Source: Martelella alba (GTDB lineage: Bacteria > Pseudomonadota > Gammaproteobacteria > Enterobacterales > Enterobacteriaceae). From it: DNA of 64,000 nt. A program made the translations under genes and the position numbers. The notes under the pieces are model-generated. The model made no database searches, had not been told where the DNA came from, and worked only from the letters and a program-made list of their open reading frames with translations. Each line of letters opens with the position of its first letter. Position 1 is the stretch's first letter. The stretch is taken from contig NZ_SZPQ01000021.1 of the NCBI RefSeq assembly GCF_005217455.1, positions 1 through 64,000 on the forward strand, written 5' to 3'. Shown one piece after another: positions 45,301-53,418 of this stretch.

Positions 45301-46412
45301 TGGCGGGCCACTTGGCGCAACTGGCGGATGCCCGCCGCATTATTCCGGTGCGCATCGCGGATGAATCCCGCTGGGCCGGCATCGAAGACGCCGCCCGCTT
45401 GCGCGATGGGTTGGGGACGCCGTTGCCGCCGGGTCTTCCGGATGTTTTCCTGTCGGCCGTCGAACATCCTTTGCGCGAGCTGCTCGGCCGCTACGCCCGA
45501 ACCCATGGGCCGTTCACCGCGGCGCAGGCGGCGGCGCGCTTCGGTTTGGGCATAGCCATCGTCAATGAACAGCTTGAACGCCTGCGCGAGCAAGGCAGTC
45601 TGCTGCCATGCAACCTGACGGCCGGGGGGAATCGGGATAGCGGCGCCGACACGGCCGTCAGTGGTGAACGCCAGTGGGTCGACGACGCGGTATTCCGGCG
45701 GTTGCGGACCCGAACGCTGCATGCGGCGCGCGAGGCGACGCGCCCTGTGGCGCGCGACGCCTTTGTGCGGCTGATATTGGAGCGCCAGGGGGTATTGGCC
45801 GACGCCGCCGCGCCGGCCGCCAGCCAGGATCCCCCCGAAACGCAAGGCGCTTTCGACGGCGCCGAGGGCGTCGCGCAGGTCATTGAACTGCTGGCCGGGG
45901 TCGTGTTGCCGGCATCGCTTTGGGAAAGCCAGATCCTGCCCGCCCGGGTGCCTGACTATCAGCCGGCCATGCTGGATGAGTTGTTGGCCCGGGACCAGGT
46001 CATCTGGCTGGGGCATGGCCCCCTTGGCGACAACGACGGACTGGTTTCCCTGCACCTGCGCGAGTCCGCCGGCGAAACGCGGCCAACGACGGATGACCCC
46101 GGCGGCGGATTGGCCGACGCCACGCTGGGGCAAACCATCCTCGCCGTATTGGCCGACGGCGGCGCCTATGTTGTCCGGCAACTGGCGCCGCGGGTTCGGC
46201 AACGGGTAATGGATATGGCGGGCGCAGACCGGGCCGCGGAGGCATCGCCGGATGCGGTGGCCGAAGCCTTGTGGGCGCTGGCCTGGCAAGGGCGCGTTAC
46301 CAGTGATACCTGGTCGCCGTTGCGGGCATTCACCGGCACCCGAACGCCGGCGAGGCGGCCATGGCCGGACGCTGGTCCCTGCCGGGGGAGATACCCGCCA
46401 GTCCCACGGTAA
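42369..46412 (+). CDS. lhr: ATP-dependent helicase Lhr, main part before a frameshift
   Basis: Superfamily 2 helicase of the Lhr (large helicase-related) type. The helicase core is near the N-terminus: Walker A APTGSGKTLAAF, YISPIKALGADVRRNL, TTPESLYLML, DEIH (IIDEIHAVAGGKRGSHLAL), LSATV, TSSLELGIDMG and QRVGRAGHQVGG. The long C-terminal Lhr-specific region follows (winged-helix and beta-barrel parts). The reading frame is normal to about residue 1325 (WQGRVTSDTWSPLRAF), then becomes an Arg/Pro-rich tail (TPARRPWPDAG) and stops at 46412. The true continuation is in another frame from about 46346. E. coli Lhr has about 1538 residues. It acts in DNA repair; loss is tolerated. Confidence 0.9.
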   Translation: MTISEHRSTYYASRFQPATLAWFASAFAAATPVQEAAWAAIGAGDCALVIAPTGSGKTLAAFLHAIDRLFQEREREPERGRQTATRVLYISPIKALGADVRRNLRIPLDGVNAARRQRGDPEVALTVGMRTGDTPAAERAALARRPPDILITTPESLYLMLTSKARDTLRGVTTVIIDEIHAVAGGKRGSHLALSLERLDALLAAPAQRIGLSATVRPVETVAGFLGGALPVTVVNPPASRRVEMRILVPVADMTDIPAPGGTAAQGDGTGRAAGSIWPHVEAGILKQILSCRSTLVFTNSRGLAEKLTARLNERYAEHLAAAPRPQAPAEQYLSSSGGTGKRAAGSPPDIARSHHGSVSKEQRAEIETALKTGELRCVVATSSLELGIDMGLVDKVIQVGAPPSVSGALQRVGRAGHQVGGVSSGTLFPRTRRDLIDAAVTVERMLAGRLEAVSPPRNPLDVLAQHTVAAVAMDPLNVEEWYRRVRRADPFRALPRSAFDATLDMLAGRYPSAAFGEFRPRILWDRASGLLSPRPGAQRLAVVSGGTIPDRGMFSVVLAQGEEQSGARRVGELDEEMVYESRVNDVITLGATSWRIQQITHDQVVVTPAPGRSARLPFWHGDNPGRPAELGEAIGAFLREVDAATTDGHGRPTATGPLAARLKADGLNDYAVENLLAVVVEQREATGALPTDRELILERCRDESGDWRAMLHSPYGQRVHAPWALAVAARIHKRWRIDPAVVAGDDGITIRIPDSVGRLPGAELFMFDPSTLAHTVNDAVGQSALFAARFRECAARALLLPRRRPGKRSPLWQQRLRAGQLLDIAREYEDFPLLAETVRECLQDVYDLAALQSLMRRLQNGAVRVREITTETPSPFAANLLFGYVAEFMYQGDAPLAERRASVLALDSGLLGELLGQVDLGELLDPRVAESVDGELQHIALNRRMTGAEGVVDLLRALGPLSTPEIALRLNGDSGALAGHLAQLADARRIIPVRIADESRWAGIEDAARLRDGLGTPLPPGLPDVFLSAVEHPLRELLGRYARTHGPFTAAQAAARFGLGIAIVNEQLERLREQGSLLPCNLTAGGNRDSGADTAVSGERQWVDDAVFRRLRTRTLHAAREATRPVARDAFVRLILERQGVLADAAAPAASQDPPETQGAFDGAEGVAQVIELLAGVVLPASLWESQILPARVPDYQPAMLDELLARDQVIWLGHGPLGDNDGLVSLHLRESAGETRPTTDDPGGGLADATLGQTILAVLADGGAYVVRQLAPRVRQRVMDMAGADRAAEASPDAVAEALWALAWQGRVTSDTWSPLRAFTGTRTPARRPWPDAGPCRGRYPPVPR

Positions 46413-47023
46413 GGCTGTTGACCCTGGCCGAACGCCTTCTGGACCGATATGGCGTAATAAGCCGAAGCGTCGCGACGGCGGAACGGGTACCGGGAGGCTT
46501 TTCCCCCTTGCTATCGGTGCTACGGCGGGTGGAAGACGCCGGGCGGGTGTTGCGCGGGCGGTTTGTCGCCGGGTTGGGCGCCGCGCAATTCGCCGATAAA
46601 GACAGCATCGAGCGTTTGCGCGAACTGGCGCAGACCACGTTCGGCCGCCCCCTGACGGCGGCGTTGTCGGCCGGCGATCCGGCCAATCCCTTCGGTTGGC
46701 TGCTGTCTTGGCCGCACCATCCTTCGGGCATCCGTCCGGCGCGGCGCGGCGGCGCCATCGTGGTTATCCGCAATGGCGACCTGGCGCTCTACCTGGGACA
46801 GGGCGGGCGCCAAATGTTGATCTATCCTGGCGCGGAAAGCGCGCTTGACGGCGGTCTGGACGCGGTATTGCGCGCGCTGGCGGCGGCGCTCAAACGCGAA
46901 AGGCGGCGGGTGTTCACCCTGGAGAGCATCGATGGCCGGCCGGCGGACGCCAGCCCCATGGCTTCCGCGTTGTCCATCGCCGGCTTTTCCCGCGTTCCGC
47001 GCGGGTATGCCTGGTACGGCTGA
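46361..47023 (+). CDS. lhr: Lhr C-terminal part, out of frame with the upstream ORF
   Basis: A 220-residue open frame encodes the missing Lhr C-terminus. It runs AGRWSLPG, then RLLTLAERLLDRYGVISRSV, AERVPGGFSPLL, FVAGLGAAQFADKDSIERLR and RVPRGYAWYG at the end. It lies in the minus-one (plus-two) frame relative to the upstream ORF and overlaps it by 52 bp. The linker between the two parts (PLRA to GRWSL) is shorter than I recall for E. coli Lhr, so a small non-triplet deletion or a one-base indel near 46340-46360 is the likely cause. No classic slippery heptamer is evident. The start at ATG 46361 has no ribosome-binding site, so it is probably not made separately. Confidence 0.8.
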   Translation: MAGRWSLPGEIPASPTVRLLTLAERLLDRYGVISRSVATAERVPGGFSPLLSVLRRVEDAGRVLRGRFVAGLGAAQFADKDSIERLRELAQTTFGRPLTAALSAGDPANPFGWLLSWPHHPSGIRPARRGGAIVVIRNGDLALYLGQGGRQMLIYPGAESALDGGLDAVLRALAAALKRERRRVFTLESIDGRPADASPMASALSIAGFSRVPRGYAWYG

Positions 47024-47184
47024 ACCGCCGCGCGGCGCGAAAAGCGCCCATTGCGGCGATCCCTGCGGCGGGGGCGGTGCATAACTTTTTGTTGTCGCCC
47101 ATTAATTCTATTTATTTATCATCCCGGCCAAAATCCTTATGCTGAATTGATATACATCACATTTCAGCAACAAGAGGAGTTACC

Positions 47185-48180
47185 ATGGCCGCTTCCGCGC
47201 GTCTTTTTGTCCGTCATACGGCGCTGGCCGCCGCGCTGTTTAGCGCGGGATGCGCGCTGACGTTCCCGTCCTACGCCGCCGAGATTTTGCGTCTGGCCCA
47301 TGCCTCCAGCAGCGACAGCCTGATCAACCAGGCCGTACAGCGTTTCGCCAGCGAGGTCAAACAGCAATCGCACGACGCGCTGGAAGTGCAAATCTTCCCG
47401 GACGGTCAATTGGGCGATGAAGGGGCTATCGCCGACGCGGTGGGCTCCGGCGCGATCACCATGGGACTCGGCGGGGTGGTGGACGCCATTGATCCGCGGC
47501 TTAACGCGGTTTCGCTGCCGTTTTTGTTCAAAGATACCGATACCGTGCATCGATTCCTCGACAGCCAGGCCGGCAAAAAATTTCTCGGCATGGGCGAAGC
47601 GCGCGGTTATGTGATGCTTTCCGCGCTGGATTCCGGTTTTCGCCAGTTCGCGACCAAGAAAGCCATCGAAAAGCCGGCCGACCTGGCCGGGCTGAAGATC
47701 CGCACGCCGCCTAATCCGGTTATCCTCGCCACCATCAAACAACTTGGCGGCCTGCCGCAATCCATCCCGTTCGGCGAGGTCTATACGTCGCTGCAATCCG
47801 GCGTGGTGGACGGCGTGGAACCGGAGTTACGGGACTTTAGCGATCAGCATTGGTATGAGGTGGTCAAGCACGTATCAATGGCCAACTATATCTGGTCGGC
47901 GAATTTCTGGTATATGAACAAGGCCGCCTATGACGCCCTGAGCCCGGCCAACAAAGCCGTGCTGGACAAGGCGGTCGCGGACACCACCGGTTGGTACCGC
48001 GCCCAGCTCGATCGGGTCTATAGCCAGGTTACCGCTGAGCTTAAAAAGAAAAAGGTCAAGTTCAACGGGGTGGACCGTGCGGCCTTTCTGGCCAAGGTGG
48101 GGCCGGTTTACGATAAATTCAGCCAGGAATGGGGCGCCGGCTTCGTTACCGAGCTTCGTCATAATGCGGGCAATGAGTAA
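47185..48180 (+). CDS. TRAP transporter substrate-binding protein (DctP family)
   Basis: A 331-residue periplasmic binding protein. A signal peptide (~1-32, cleavage near SYAAE) precedes the mature start ILRLAHASSSDSL. Family motifs are GQLGDEGAIADAVGSGAITM, SLPFLFKDTD and PADLAGLKIRTPPNPV, which contains the Arg that binds the ligand carboxylate. IPFGEVYTSLQSGVVDGVEP follows. TRAP systems import organic acids using a sodium gradient. AGGAG lies six bases before the ATG. It is first in an operon with DctQ and DctM components and a class III aminotransferase, so the substrate is probably a carboxylate with an amino or oxo group. Confidence 0.93.
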   Translation: MAASARLFVRHTALAAALFSAGCALTFPSYAAEILRLAHASSSDSLINQAVQRFASEVKQQSHDALEVQIFPDGQLGDEGAIADAVGSGAITMGLGGVVDAIDPRLNAVSLPFLFKDTDTVHRFLDSQAGKKFLGMGEARGYVMLSALDSGFRQFATKKAIEKPADLAGLKIRTPPNPVILATIKQLGGLPQSIPFGEVYTSLQSGVVDGVEPELRDFSDQHWYEVVKHVSMANYIWSANFWYMNKAAYDALSPANKAVLDKAVADTTGWYRAQLDRVYSQVTAELKKKKVKFNGVDRAAFLAKVGPVYDKFSQEWGAGFVTELRHNAGNE

Positions 48181-48186
48181 GCCACT

Positions 48187-48684
48187 GTGACGCCGCCTCA
48201 TTTTGCGCCGGCCGGCGGGCCACGCTGGTTGAATACCGCTTTGAACTGGCTGGGGGGACTGTTATTTCTGGTCACCTTTTTTTCCACGCTGCTGGGCATG
48301 ATGGCGCGTTACTTCGGTTGGAATGATCTGGAATGGACCTTCGAAACAGCGGATATTTCATTCATCTGGGTCACTTTTATCGGCGCGGTGCTGGCCGAGA
48401 TGCGCGGCGAGAACGTGCGTTTCACCAGCGTGGTGACTCTCTTGCCCGACAAAGGGCGGCGCGTCTTGCGCCTGTTCACCCCGCTGGTGTTGCTGGGTAT
48501 CTGTCTCTGGCTGCTGGTCAGCGGCCTTACGGTATTACACGCCTCCGCCTGGGTGCCGACGCCGGTGCTGCGGATGCCCACGGGGGTTATCACCTTCGCC
48601 CTGATAAGTTTTTCCGTGCTGACAGGCTATATCGCGTTGTGGCGGATCTGGCGTTTCTTCTTCCCGACGGATGACGTCCTATGA
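48187..48684 (+). CDS. TRAP transporter small permease (DctQ family)
   Basis: A 165-residue integral membrane protein with four predicted segments. The family motifs TADISFIWVTFIGAVLAEMR (segment 2 region) and GENVRFTSVV are clear. It starts with GTG six bases after the binding-protein stop, and its own stop overlaps the DctM start (ATGA), so the three components are translationally coupled. Confidence 0.9.
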   Translation: MTPPHFAPAGGPRWLNTALNWLGGLLFLVTFFSTLLGMMARYFGWNDLEWTFETADISFIWVTFIGAVLAEMRGENVRFTSVVTLLPDKGRRVLRLFTPLVLLGICLWLLVSGLTVLHASAWVPTPVLRMPTGVITFALISFSVLTGYIALWRIWRFFFPTDDVL

Positions 48685-49967
48685 CTGTATTGATTCTGGT
48701 CGTGGTTTTTCTGTTGCTGCTCTTACTGGGCATTCCCATTGCCTGGGCCATCGCGGGGGGCAGTATCGCGGCGCTGGTCTTGGGGGATTATCCCATGCCG
48801 CTTGCCTGGCTGGCGCAGCAGACCCTGCGCGGGGCCGATACCTCGTCGCTGATTGCCATACCGCTATTTTTACTCGCCGGCGAATTGATGAACCGGGGCG
48901 GCCTGACCCGCCGCATCATGCAGGTTGCCGAGCATGTGTTCGGCCATTTCCGCGGCGGGTTGGGGCTGGTCAATGTGGCCACCGCCTTCGTCTATGGCGG
49001 CCTGACCGGATCGGCCACCGCCGATACCAGCACCGTGGCCAAGGTCATGATCCCGGCGATGGAAAGCAAAGGCTATCCGCGGGACTTTTCCGCCGCGGTA
49101 ACGGCCGCATCGGGCACGCTGGGTATCGTGGTCCCGCCCAGCGTCATCCTGCTGCTTTATGGCGTATTAACCAATACCTCCATCGGCGGGTTGTTCGTCG
49201 CCGGGGTTATCCCGGGGGTCATGCTGGCGCTGGTATTTATGGCCACGGCCTATTTCATTGGCATTCGCGAGCGTTTTCCCCGCCTGGAGGGCCGTTTCGC
49301 GCTGCGCGTGTTCTGGCGTGATCTGTTGCGCGCCTTGCCCGCGATCTGTATGCCATTGTTTGTGCTGGGGGCTATCGTGGCGGGGTTCGTCACGGCCACC
49401 GAGGCGGCGGGCCTGTCCGTGGTGTATGCGCTGCTGGTGGGCGGTCTGTTCTACCGCGAGCTGAACTGGCGCGATCTTGTTCCCGCCATCATTGAATCCG
49501 TGGCGATAACCGGGTCGGTAATGATCATTATGGCGGTCGCCGTGCCGTTTGGCTGGCTGCTGACCGTGACCCAGGTGCCGCATATGGCGGCCGCCTGGAT
49601 AGCCGGCCTGCATGCGGGACCCCTGGCCACCATGCTGCTGATTATCCTGGTGCTGAAGGTGGTGGGCTTCTGGCTGGACCTGGGGCCGGCCATGATTATT
49701 CTGACCCCGATACTGGTGCCGATCGCTAAACAGGCCGGCTTCGAGCCGTTCCAGATTGGGCTGATTTTTACCCTGACCCTGGGGTGGGGATTGTTCACGC
49801 CACCCATCGGCACCAACATTTTCGTGGTGTGCAATGTCGCGAAAATCGATATTGGTCCGGTTTCGCGCCGGCTGATCCCGTTTTGGTTCGCCACGGCGTT
49901 CGCCATCGGCTTATTGATTTTCTTTCCGGCGATGACCGGTTGGTTGCCCGCATTGCTGGGGTATTAA
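48681..49967 (+). CDS. TRAP transporter large permease (DctM family)
   Basis: A 428-residue permease with about 12 segments, the ion-coupled subunit. Typical blocks are IPLFLLAGELMNRGGLTRR, YGGLTGSATADTSTVAKVMI, GTLGIVVPPSVILLLYGVL, GPAMIILTPILVPIAK and TLGWGLFTPPIGTNIFVVC. It overlaps the DctQ gene by four bases. The aminotransferase gene begins 26 bp after it, which supports a common transcript. Confidence 0.93.
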   Translation: MTVLILVVVFLLLLLLGIPIAWAIAGGSIAALVLGDYPMPLAWLAQQTLRGADTSSLIAIPLFLLAGELMNRGGLTRRIMQVAEHVFGHFRGGLGLVNVATAFVYGGLTGSATADTSTVAKVMIPAMESKGYPRDFSAAVTAASGTLGIVVPPSVILLLYGVLTNTSIGGLFVAGVIPGVMLALVFMATAYFIGIRERFPRLEGRFALRVFWRDLLRALPAICMPLFVLGAIVAGFVTATEAAGLSVVYALLVGGLFYRELNWRDLVPAIIESVAITGSVMIIMAVAVPFGWLLTVTQVPHMAAAWIAGLHAGPLATMLLIILVLKVVGFWLDLGPAMIILTPILVPIAKQAGFEPFQIGLIFTLTLGWGLFTPPIGTNIFVVCNVAKIDIGPVSRRLIPFWFATAFAIGLLIFFPAMTGWLPALLGY

Positions 49968-49992
49968 ATAGCTATCTACTCGGAATCGTGTC

Positions 49993-51219
49993 ATGAAACA
50001 TCTAGTTGGTGGAATATCCAGCGCCGGCCGCGCTTTGCCCGACATGGGGGAACAACGGCCGATAATCGTCCGTGCGCAGGGCGCCTGGCTGTGGAATGAG
50101 AACGGCGAACGTTACCTGGATACGGCGCTGGGGTTCGGCGCCGCCCTGTTGGGGCATAATCACCCGGCGGTGGTGGATGCGATGAAATGCGCCATCGACG
50201 ATATGATGATGCCCGCCTTCCCCCATGCGCTGGAAGAGGAGGCGGCCGGCGCGCTCAGCGCCTTCACCGGCGATTTAAACAAGGTTGTGTTCGTCAACTC
50301 GGGCAGTGAAGCGGTTCACCTGGCCATCCGCGCCGCCCGGGCGGCCACCGGCCGTCGCAGGATAGTGAAATTCGCCGCGGGCTACGACGGCTGGTTCGAG
50401 AATGTGGCGTTTGGCCATGCCGGTTCCACGGAGGCGGCGATGGCCGGGCAACGGCCGGAAAAAGACGATACGCTGCTGTTGCGCTACAACGATGCGCGGG
50501 ATGTGGATGCGCTGTTTGCGCGCTACCCGGACATCGCCGCGGTTATCATCGAACCCATGATGGCCAACGCCGGCTGTATCGAGCCAGAAGCCGGCTATCT
50601 GGCGTATCTGGCGGCCCAGGCGCACCGAAATGGTGCGAAAGTCGTTCTCGATGAGGTCCTGATGGGTTTTCGTTTGCACTGCGGCTTATACGGCCATGCA
50701 TTGGGGCTCGACGCCGATTACGCGACGGTCGGCAAGGCTATCGGCAATGGCGCGGTGGTGGCCGCGCTGGTGGGTAAACAGGATGCCATGGCGGTATTTG
50801 AGGACGGCCGCGCCGTGCGCGCGGGAACCTACAGCGGCAATCCTCCGGTCTGCGCCGCGGTTATCGCCACCTTGAACGCGCTAAAACAGGCGGATTACCC
50901 GGCCTTGCTGCAACGGGGCGACGCGTTGCGCAACCAGGTGGCCGCCGCCGCGCGCCAGGCAGGCAAACCCTTTAGCAGCACGGGGTTTGGTACGGTTTTC
51001 ACTTTCTGGCCCCGGGATCGCGCGCCGCGCGATTATGGCGAGGCGGCGGCGGCCGTTGATCGTCAATGGACGCTGGATTTGCACCGCGGCCTGCGCGCAC
51101 GCCATATCTTCATGATGCCGCCGGCGTTCGGCCGGTTTTACCTGTCTTTCAGCCATGATTCGGCCACGGTGGAACAACTGGCGCAAAGTTGCGCGGCGGT
51201 CATCATCGGGCAAGGGTAA
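49993..51219 (+). CDS. Class III PLP-dependent aminotransferase
   Basis: A 408-residue fold-type I enzyme of the glutamate-1-semialdehyde-aminomutase/omega-transaminase class. Visible features are the N-terminal ARPIIVRAQG-like strand (RPIIVRAQGAWLWNENGERY), LGHNHPAVVDAM, phosphate-binding NSGSEAVHLAIRAARAATGR, the PLP Asp in VVLDEVLMGFRL, the Schiff-base Lys in ATVGKAIGNGAVVAAL, and TYSGNPPVCAA. The substrate may be the molecule carried by the TRAP system. It is probably not HemL, because a catabolic operon context and divergent loops are seen. Its 3' end overlaps the convergent LysR gene by 17 bases. Confidence 0.9.
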   Translation: MKHLVGGISSAGRALPDMGEQRPIIVRAQGAWLWNENGERYLDTALGFGAALLGHNHPAVVDAMKCAIDDMMMPAFPHALEEEAAGALSAFTGDLNKVVFVNSGSEAVHLAIRAARAATGRRRIVKFAAGYDGWFENVAFGHAGSTEAAMAGQRPEKDDTLLLRYNDARDVDALFARYPDIAAVIIEPMMANAGCIEPEAGYLAYLAAQAHRNGAKVVLDEVLMGFRLHCGLYGHALGLDADYATVGKAIGNGAVVAALVGKQDAMAVFEDGRAVRAGTYSGNPPVCAAVIATLNALKQADYPALLQRGDALRNQVAAAARQAGKPFSSTGFGTVFTFWPRDRAPRDYGEAAAAVDRQWTLDLHRGLRARHIFMMPPAFGRFYLSFSHDSATVEQLAQSCAAVIIGQG

Positions 51220-52090
51220 CGGGGACGGTTTGCTCCGCGCGTGGACGCAGCGCCAGCTCGCGAATGAACTGCGCCAACCGGCGCGTGCCCACATGGGCGT
51301 CCTCCGGCACGCGCAGCGCCAGGTCAAGGAGGGGCAGGGCGGGCAGGTTTTCGTTTTGTCCCAATACCCGCCAGTCATGGGGGATCACTGAAGCGGGCAA
51401 CGCGGTCAGCGCCTGGCTGACCCGCACCGCCGTTTGAACGCCGGACAAATGGGAGGAGGAACACACCACATGCCAACGGCGCTGTGCGCGTTCCAGCGCG
51501 GCCAATACCTGTGGGCGGGAACGGCAACCCTCGGCGAACAACACCAGCGGCAACACGCTTTGCTCTTCCGGTCGGCAATCCGGGGCCGTGCACCATAACT
51601 GGGTTTCCTGGCATAGGAATTCACCGCTTTCATCCTCAGGCCGGCGGGTGACAATGGCCATCTCCAGTTGTCCATCCTCAAGCATTTTTTCAAGCTTGCA
51701 GGAGAAGTCGCTGACAATCTCCACGTGGAGTTGCGGGTTGCGTTGGGAAAAATTTTCAATCAACGCCGCGCCGATGGTGCCCAGATAGTCATCGGGCATA
51801 CCGATGCGGATACGGGATTGACTATGCAGACAACCCAGTTCCTCCAGTATCTCTTCTTCCAGGGCCAGCATACGGCGGGCATAACCCATCAGTTTCTCCC
51901 CGGATTCGGCCAGAACGATACCTTGCCGGGAACGATCCAATAGCCGCTGTCCCAGGTGTTTTTCCAGGCGACGCAGCGTCAGGCTGACGGCGGCCTGGGT
52001 TTTCCCCAGCCTATCGGCGGCCAGCGTGAAGCTTCCGCATTGGTAAACGGCGACAAAGGCGGCGAGGGTATCGGTATCAATATGGCGCAC
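51203..52090 (-). CDS. LysR-family transcriptional regulator
   Basis: About 295 residues. The HTH includes FTLAADRLGKTQAAVSLTLR followed by RLEKHLGQRLL, and the effector domain follows (IRIGMPDDYLGTIGAALIEN). The frame extends to 52141, but AGGAG lies six bases before a GTG at 52088-52090, which gives MRHIDTDTLAAFVAVYQCGS, the usual LysR start. It converges on the TRAP-aminotransferase operon with a 17-base overlap and is its most likely regulator. A palindromic LysR box was not identified. Confidence 0.88.
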   Translation of the reverse strand: MRHIDTDTLAAFVAVYQCGSFTLAADRLGKTQAAVSLTLRRLEKHLGQRLLDRSRQGIVLAESGEKLMGYARRMLALEEEILEELGCLHSQSRIRIGMPDDYLGTIGAALIENFSQRNPQLHVEIVSDFSCKLEKMLEDGQLEMAIVTRRPEDESGEFLCQETQLWCTAPDCRPEEQSVLPLVLFAEGCRSRPQVLAALERAQRRWHVVCSSSHLSGVQTAVRVSQALTALPASVIPHDWRVLGQNENLPALPLLDLALRVPEDAHVGTRRLAQFIRELALRPRAEQTVPVTLAR

Positions 52091-52340
52091 GGCGCTCTCC
52101 TGCGTAACGACTTGCTTGACTTGGCTTGATGCAATTATCACGCCACTGGCGATCAGGCGCCGTTGGGTTTTTAAATTTTTTTTACATCTTTTGAAAAAAA
52201 CCAGTCATTGGCAACGACTGACATTTTCGTCATAGCGCCTAGACTTAAGGCCTGTTCCATTAGGGTTATTTCACTTTTTTGTCTCGGGCGTTTTCCCAGG
52301 GGAAGTCGCTTGTTTATTCATTACTATTGGTGAGTTTTCT

Positions 52341-53111
52341 ATGCGTTATGCTTCATTGCGCGCCAAATGGGCGTTTTTTTTGCTTGTGAGTGGGGGGCCG
52401 GGTCTTTTCTCAGCCTATACCCATGCGGACACGGATATTTTCACGGTGCCCGATGATCCCTCCACCGCTAAAACCCCCTTCACCGGGAAGGTCGAAGGCA
52501 GTTACAGCCACCAATCCGGCAATACCCGCACATCGACTACCGGCGCCGACAGCACCATGACCTGGTTTCGCGGCAGCAACGCCTACAGTCTGTGGGGCGA
52601 GGCCTATAATTATTCGTCGGACGATACCCGCTCGTCGGAAAAGTATCAGGCCGGCGTGCGCGCCAGGCACAATCTGAATGCGAATAATTTCCTGTTCAGC
52701 CAGGGCAGTTGGCTGAGCGATCGTTTTAACGGCTACCGTTCGCGGGATACGCTGGTGGTGGGTTACGGCCGGCAAGTGTTTAACGGGCCGGTGCAAAATC
52801 TGCGCATTGAGGCCGGCCCCGGGGTGCGCCACGATGAATATGTGGGCGGCGGCGTGAATACCGATGCCCTGGCCTACGGCGCGTTGACCTACACGTATCA
52901 GTTGACCTCCAATGCCCATTTTCTCCAGGGATTGTCAATACTTGGCACACGCGACACGACGGTGAATTCGGAAACCGGCATCAGCGTGGATTTGAACAAG
53001 CATTTTGCTTTAAAGGTCACCTATGATGTCACGCACAACTCGAAACCCCCCGCCAGCGCGCCGAAAAAAACCGATACCAAAACGGCGGTCTCCATCGTGT
53101 ACACGATGTGA
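52341..53111 (+). CDS. DUF481 (YdiY-like) outer membrane protein
   Basis: A 256-residue exported protein. The signal peptide (~1-29, ending YTHA) is followed by a DUF481 beta-barrel. Alternating strands such as FTGKVEGSYSHQSGNTRTST, SEKYQAGVRARHNL, WLSDRFNGYRSRDTLVVGYG and LRIEAGPGVRHDEY end with the aromatic-poor terminus VSIVYTM. The family is known as salt-induced or uncharacterised outer membrane proteins; function is unknown. It is a single gene between a divergent LysR gene and the ACC deaminase gene. Confidence 0.85.
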   Translation: MRYASLRAKWAFFLLVSGGPGLFSAYTHADTDIFTVPDDPSTAKTPFTGKVEGSYSHQSGNTRTSTTGADSTMTWFRGSNAYSLWGEAYNYSSDDTRSSEKYQAGVRARHNLNANNFLFSQGSWLSDRFNGYRSRDTLVVGYGRQVFNGPVQNLRIEAGPGVRHDEYVGGGVNTDALAYGALTYTYQLTSNAHFLQGLSILGTRDTTVNSETGISVDLNKHFALKVTYDVTHNSKPPASAPKKTDTKTAVSIVYTM

Positions 53112-53306
53112 TTGACTCGCCGTACCTGGCGTTGCCGCTTCGCCGGTCCGTCCTTGATACCCTCACTGACTCCGCGCCTTGGGTTTTGCGCGGTTCGTGG
53201 CCGGACGGGCCGCGCCGGTAATGCCGGCCGTAAAGAAAGTGATTTTATTTCATTTTTCTTATGGAAATTGAAATTTATCTTAACTAATGGCGTTAATAGA
53301 TATTTT

Positions 53307-53322
53307 TTGTTTTAAAAAACAA
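53307..53322. promoter_or_regulatory. AT-rich inverted repeat upstream of acdS
   Basis: ttgttttaaaaaacaa has perfect seven-base arms around two bases and lies about 100 bp before acdS. It falls in an AT-rich part of the otherwise featureless 53112-53418 gap. Lrp-type regulators bind such sequences, so it is a candidate AcdR site; direct evidence is lacking. Confidence 0.35.
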
Positions 53323-53418
53323 CAGTAAAACACAATTTAAGCCAAGGGGTTTTTGTGTAGCATAAAGGTGACGGCATTGCCGGTAACCGCCCATTGACCA
53401 CACTTACGGAGCCCCGCC

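Noticed and set aside
44943-46289. Long antisense open frame (448 residues) across lhr
   Set aside because: It is rich in Arg, Gln, His and Pro with no family motif, and lies opposite a clear helicase frame. High GC content creates such shadows.
46330-46370. Programmed ribosomal frameshift in lhr
   Set aside because: No slippery heptamer or obvious downstream stem-loop was seen; an indel in the linker explains the frame change better.
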